64,000 nt of DNA from the NCBI RefSeq assembly GCF_002251755.1, contig NZ_NOXT01000115.1, forward strand, positions 1 through 64,000. Reading direction: 5' to 3'. The position numbers and the translations under genes were made by a program. Shown in pieces: positions 62,091 to 64,000 of this stretch (the stretch's first letter is position 1; the number at the start of each line of letters is the position of its first letter). The notes beneath the pieces were generated by a model. The model ran no database searches. It was not told the origin of the DNA and saw nothing but the letters and a program-made list of their open reading frames with translations. Origin of the DNA: Sandarakinorhabdus cyanobacteriorum. Lineage in GTDB: Bacteria > Pseudomonadota > Alphaproteobacteria > Sphingomonadales > Sphingomonadaceae.

Positions 62091-63515
62091 AAGCTCCATC
62101 ACCTGCAGCGCGGCGCGTTCGCCCGATTCCAGCGCGCCCTCCATGCCGCGCGCCAGCTGCGCCGTGTGCTCGCCGGCAAAGACGATGCGGCCGATGGGCT
62201 GATCAAAGGCCGCCGCCAGCCCGGCGCGGATCTGGCCCGGCTTCCAGCTGACATAGGCGCCGCCGGCAAAGGGATCGCGCTGCCAGCTGACATGGCGGAC
62301 CGCGCGGATGGCGCCCCTGGCCGACGGGCGCAGCCGCTCGATATCGGCCTGCACCGCCGCAATCGCGGCCGCTGGTTCCATGCGGTCCAGCCGGTCGGCC
62401 GCAAAACCGTTGACATAGGCCAGCAGGGTTGGCGGCGCGGCGGGATCGCCGGTCAGCACCAGCCGGCCCGCCAGCGTGTCGGTCCACAGCGCCGGCGGCA
62501 GGCCGTCCGCTTCCCAGAACGGGCGCTGCACCTCGAAATAGACGAGGAAGGTGCGGTTGTACTCGATGCTGTCCACCGCACGTTGCTGCAGCGGCGGCAG
62601 GGCAGGGGCAAAATCGATCAGCCGCAGGGCCGAAGCGGGCAGGGTGCAGATCAGGTGCCGGGCGGCGATGCGCCGGCCATCGGCGGTGATCGCCACCACG
62701 CCGGCCGCATCATGTTCCACTGCCACGACTGGCAGGCCGGTTTGCAGCGGGCCCTTCAGGGCCTTTGCCATGGCTTGGGGCAGGCCCATGTTGCCGCCCT
62801 TCACATGCAGGGCGGCGGCGCCGGGCTGCGCCGTCATCACCTTCAGATTTTCGGCGATATGCCAGTGCATCAGCACCGAAAGATCATGGGCGCTGTTGCC
62901 ATAGCCGGGGTTGATGCCGAACCCCAGGCGCAACTGATCCGGTGTCCAGCCCTTGGCCAGCAGCAGTTCGGCCACCGAAACATCCTGGCCGGCAAAGGCG
63001 GGGCTGCGCCAATCATCCAGCGACTGGAACGGGCTGAGCGCCCGCAGCGCCGCCGCCCCCACCGCATAGGGCGGCAAGGCCTCCAGGCGCGGATCGCTGA
63101 ACGGGTTGGCGGCGTGGCTGGCCCAGGCCTCCGCACGGATGGTCTGGCCCAACAGGCTGATGCCCATGGCGCCGGCGCTGTCGGCGCGCGGGCGGGCCGG
63201 CTCCACCACCACGCCCAGCCGCTGCGCACGATCAAGAAAGCGTGCATAGCCTGATCCGACGATGCTGCCGCCCGCTTCGGGACTGCCGGGCAGATCGGTC
63301 AGGCTGTGCACCCGGCCGCCCACCCGGCTGCGCGCTTCCAGCACCCGCACGCGGGCCCCCGCCTCTTCCAGCAACAGGGCGGCGTTGAGGCCGGACAGGC
63401 CGGCACCCAGCACCAGCACATCATCGATGGCCGCCTGTGCCCGCGCCCTGCTGGCCGCCGCACCGGCCGCCAGCAGCGCTGCCGCGCCTGTCATCACCTG
63501 CCGCCGGTCGATCAT
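62085..63515 (-). CDS. Exported FAD-dependent amine oxidase
   Basis: A 476-residue flavin monoamine-oxidase-family protein with a twin-arginine signal (DRRQVMTGAAALLAAG). The dinucleotide fold VLVLGAGLSGLNAALLLEEAG and the GG-containing VLEARSRVGGRVHS follow it. The C-terminal FAD-binding block GRIVFAGEHTAQLARGMEGALESGERAA is complete. From the ATG at 63515 (GGGAGG upstream) to a TAG at 62085. Substrate unknown; exported members act on amines or amino acids in the periplasm. Confidence 0.88.
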   Translation of the reverse strand: MIDRRQVMTGAAALLAAGAAASRARAQAAIDDVLVLGAGLSGLNAALLLEEAGARVRVLEARSRVGGRVHSLTDLPGSPEAGGSIVGSGYARFLDRAQRLGVVVEPARPRADSAGAMGISLLGQTIRAEAWASHAANPFSDPRLEALPPYAVGAAALRALSPFQSLDDWRSPAFAGQDVSVAELLLAKGWTPDQLRLGFGINPGYGNSAHDLSVLMHWHIAENLKVMTAQPGAAALHVKGGNMGLPQAMAKALKGPLQTGLPVVAVEHDAAGVVAITADGRRIAARHLICTLPASALRLIDFAPALPPLQQRAVDSIEYNRTFLVYFEVQRPFWEADGLPPALWTDTLAGRLVLTGDPAAPPTLLAYVNGFAADRLDRMEPAAAIAAVQADIERLRPSARGAIRAVRHVSWQRDPFAGGAYVSWKPGQIRAGLAAAFDQPIGRIVFAGEHTAQLARGMEGALESGERAALQVMELL

Positions 63516-63566
63516 GCCTGCCTCCCGATTTGTCCGGACAAGTTGGCACGGATGACCGCACAAAAA

Positions 63567-63592
63567 AAGAGGGGGCAGCGATGCCCCCTCTT
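63567..63592 (-). terminator. Rho-independent terminator of the right-edge TonB receptor
   Basis: AAGAGGGGGCA/TGCCCCCTCTT, perfect 11-bp arms with a GCGA loop. On the minus strand it is followed by a T-run (the plus-strand A7 at 63562-63568). It lies 22 bases after the receptor stop. Confidence 0.85.
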
Positions 63593-63614
63593 CCTTCGCC
63601 TGTGGTTGCTGCGA

Positions 63615-64000
63615 TCAATATTTCACGCGCAGACGGGCATAGTAGAAACCGCCGTTGAATCCGAACGGGCCGCCGACGTTGGGATAGATCTGGCCATCGG
63701 CCAGGCTGTTGGTCAGCTGGAAGATCCGGTTGTCGGGCGAATTGGCCACCCGGTCCGGATAGGCGCTGAACGCGTTGATGGCGCCCACCGACAGCGTGTA
63801 ATGATCGGCGAACGTGTAGGACACGTCGATATCGGTGGTGAACTTGGCGCCGAACCGCTGGCCCGGATAGCCCACCTCTTCGCGCCAGGCGCCATAATAG
63901 GCCTCGCGCACAGTCACCGCCCAGCCATTGTTGGCCCAGTTCACCGTCAGGTTGGCGCGATGGTTGGGCGCCAGATTGCCGATGTTGGTCACCAGCGCAT
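63615..64000 (-). CDS. TonB-dependent receptor, C-terminal part (cut by window edge)
   Basis: The visible ~128 residues are the last strands of an outer-membrane beta-barrel. Features: alternating aromatic/polar strands (GWAVTVREAYYGAWREE), FGAKFTTDIDVSYTFADHYTLSVGAINAFSAYPD (the DV.Y.F....L..GA.N.F signature of TonB receptors), and the final strand FYYARLRVKY ending in an aromatic residue. The start and plug domain are beyond the window. The internal ATG at 63992 is not the start. Divergently placed behind the amine oxidase gene, same strand. Confidence 0.88.
   Translation of the reverse strand, partial: ALVTNIGNLAPNHRANLTVNWANNGWAVTVREAYYGAWREEVGYPGQRFGAKFTTDIDVSYTFADHYTLSVGAINAFSAYPDRVANSPDNRIFQLTNSLADGQIYPNVGGPFGFNGGFYYARLRVKY

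Overview
The window is GC-rich, densely coding DNA from an alphaproteobacterium, most probably a member of the Sphingomonadales. The evidence is a PEPxxWA-type sorting tail, large TonB-dependent receptors, typical alphaproteobacterial gene orders (rph-rdgB-hemW divergent from hrcA-grpE; rsmI-yraN-gshB; murA-DUF2948; UPF0262-dcd), and many four-base start/stop overlaps. I see no rRNA or tRNA gene, CRISPR array, transposase or phage gene. It looks like an ordinary chromosomal segment.

Layout. 0-5.9 kb: a membrane protein of unknown function, then a tightly overlapping run (hydrolase, TPR protein, hotdog thioesterase, gloA, gloB). 5.9-9.7 kb, minus strand: an arsR gene with an arsI/cadI-like gene broken by an amber codon, then gshB, a SirB1-like gene, yraN and rsmI. 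9.7-16.7 kb: an LpoA-like lipoprotein, hemW-rdgB-rph, hrcA-grpE and rlmN. 16.8-22.6 kb: a frameshifted PEP-CTERM beta-propeller-like gene, an AraC regulator, an SDR and a TonB receptor. 22.8-26.8 kb: def, an SDR, purF, hisI. 27.2-33.2 kb: a MerR-controlled beta-oxidation operon (acyl-CoA dehydrogenase, thiolase, FadB-like protein). 33.4-46.0 kb: housekeeping and transport genes (OYE-type reductase, cysK, MFS, a molybdo-oxidoreductase with its cytochrome b, corA, a serine hydrolase, dcd, a VapBC-type pair, rarD, murA).

The most striking part is 46.0-60.4 kb. A nitric-oxide-sensor protein (H-NOX), a hybrid histidine kinase and an Hpt protein form one operon. It is followed by a complete Wzx/Wzy-type exopolysaccharide locus (initiating transferase fused to a GT26 domain, flippase, three glycosyltransferases, polymerase/ligase, chain-length protein, outer-membrane export protein). 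The locus ends with an NtrC-type response regulator carrying the sigma-54 contact motif. Five promoter regions here carry sigma-54 -24/-12 elements, each placing the predicted transcript start 20-30 nt before a start codon. A 15-bp motif, GCRWWATGCGAARAT, occurs upstream of them at four places and nowhere else that I noticed. I infer a self-contained regulon in which H-NOX tunes a phosphorelay to the regulator, which drives sigma-54 transcription of the polysaccharide genes, of the sensor operon and of itself. The gene identities are well supported. The wiring is inference.

Elsewhere, 3'-side intergenic gaps hold dispersed palindromic elements: a CTCCCC-type family near 11.0, 15.3, 24.2, 29.6 and 33.3 kb, a perfect 27-bp inverted repeat at 12.24 kb, and a nested 140-bp palindrome at 37.3 kb. 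No gene-free stretch exceeds 300 bases; the two longest gaps (50.4-50.7 and 58.75-59.0 kb) are the regulatory regions of the polysaccharide locus. The TonB receptor at the right edge is cut by the window end.
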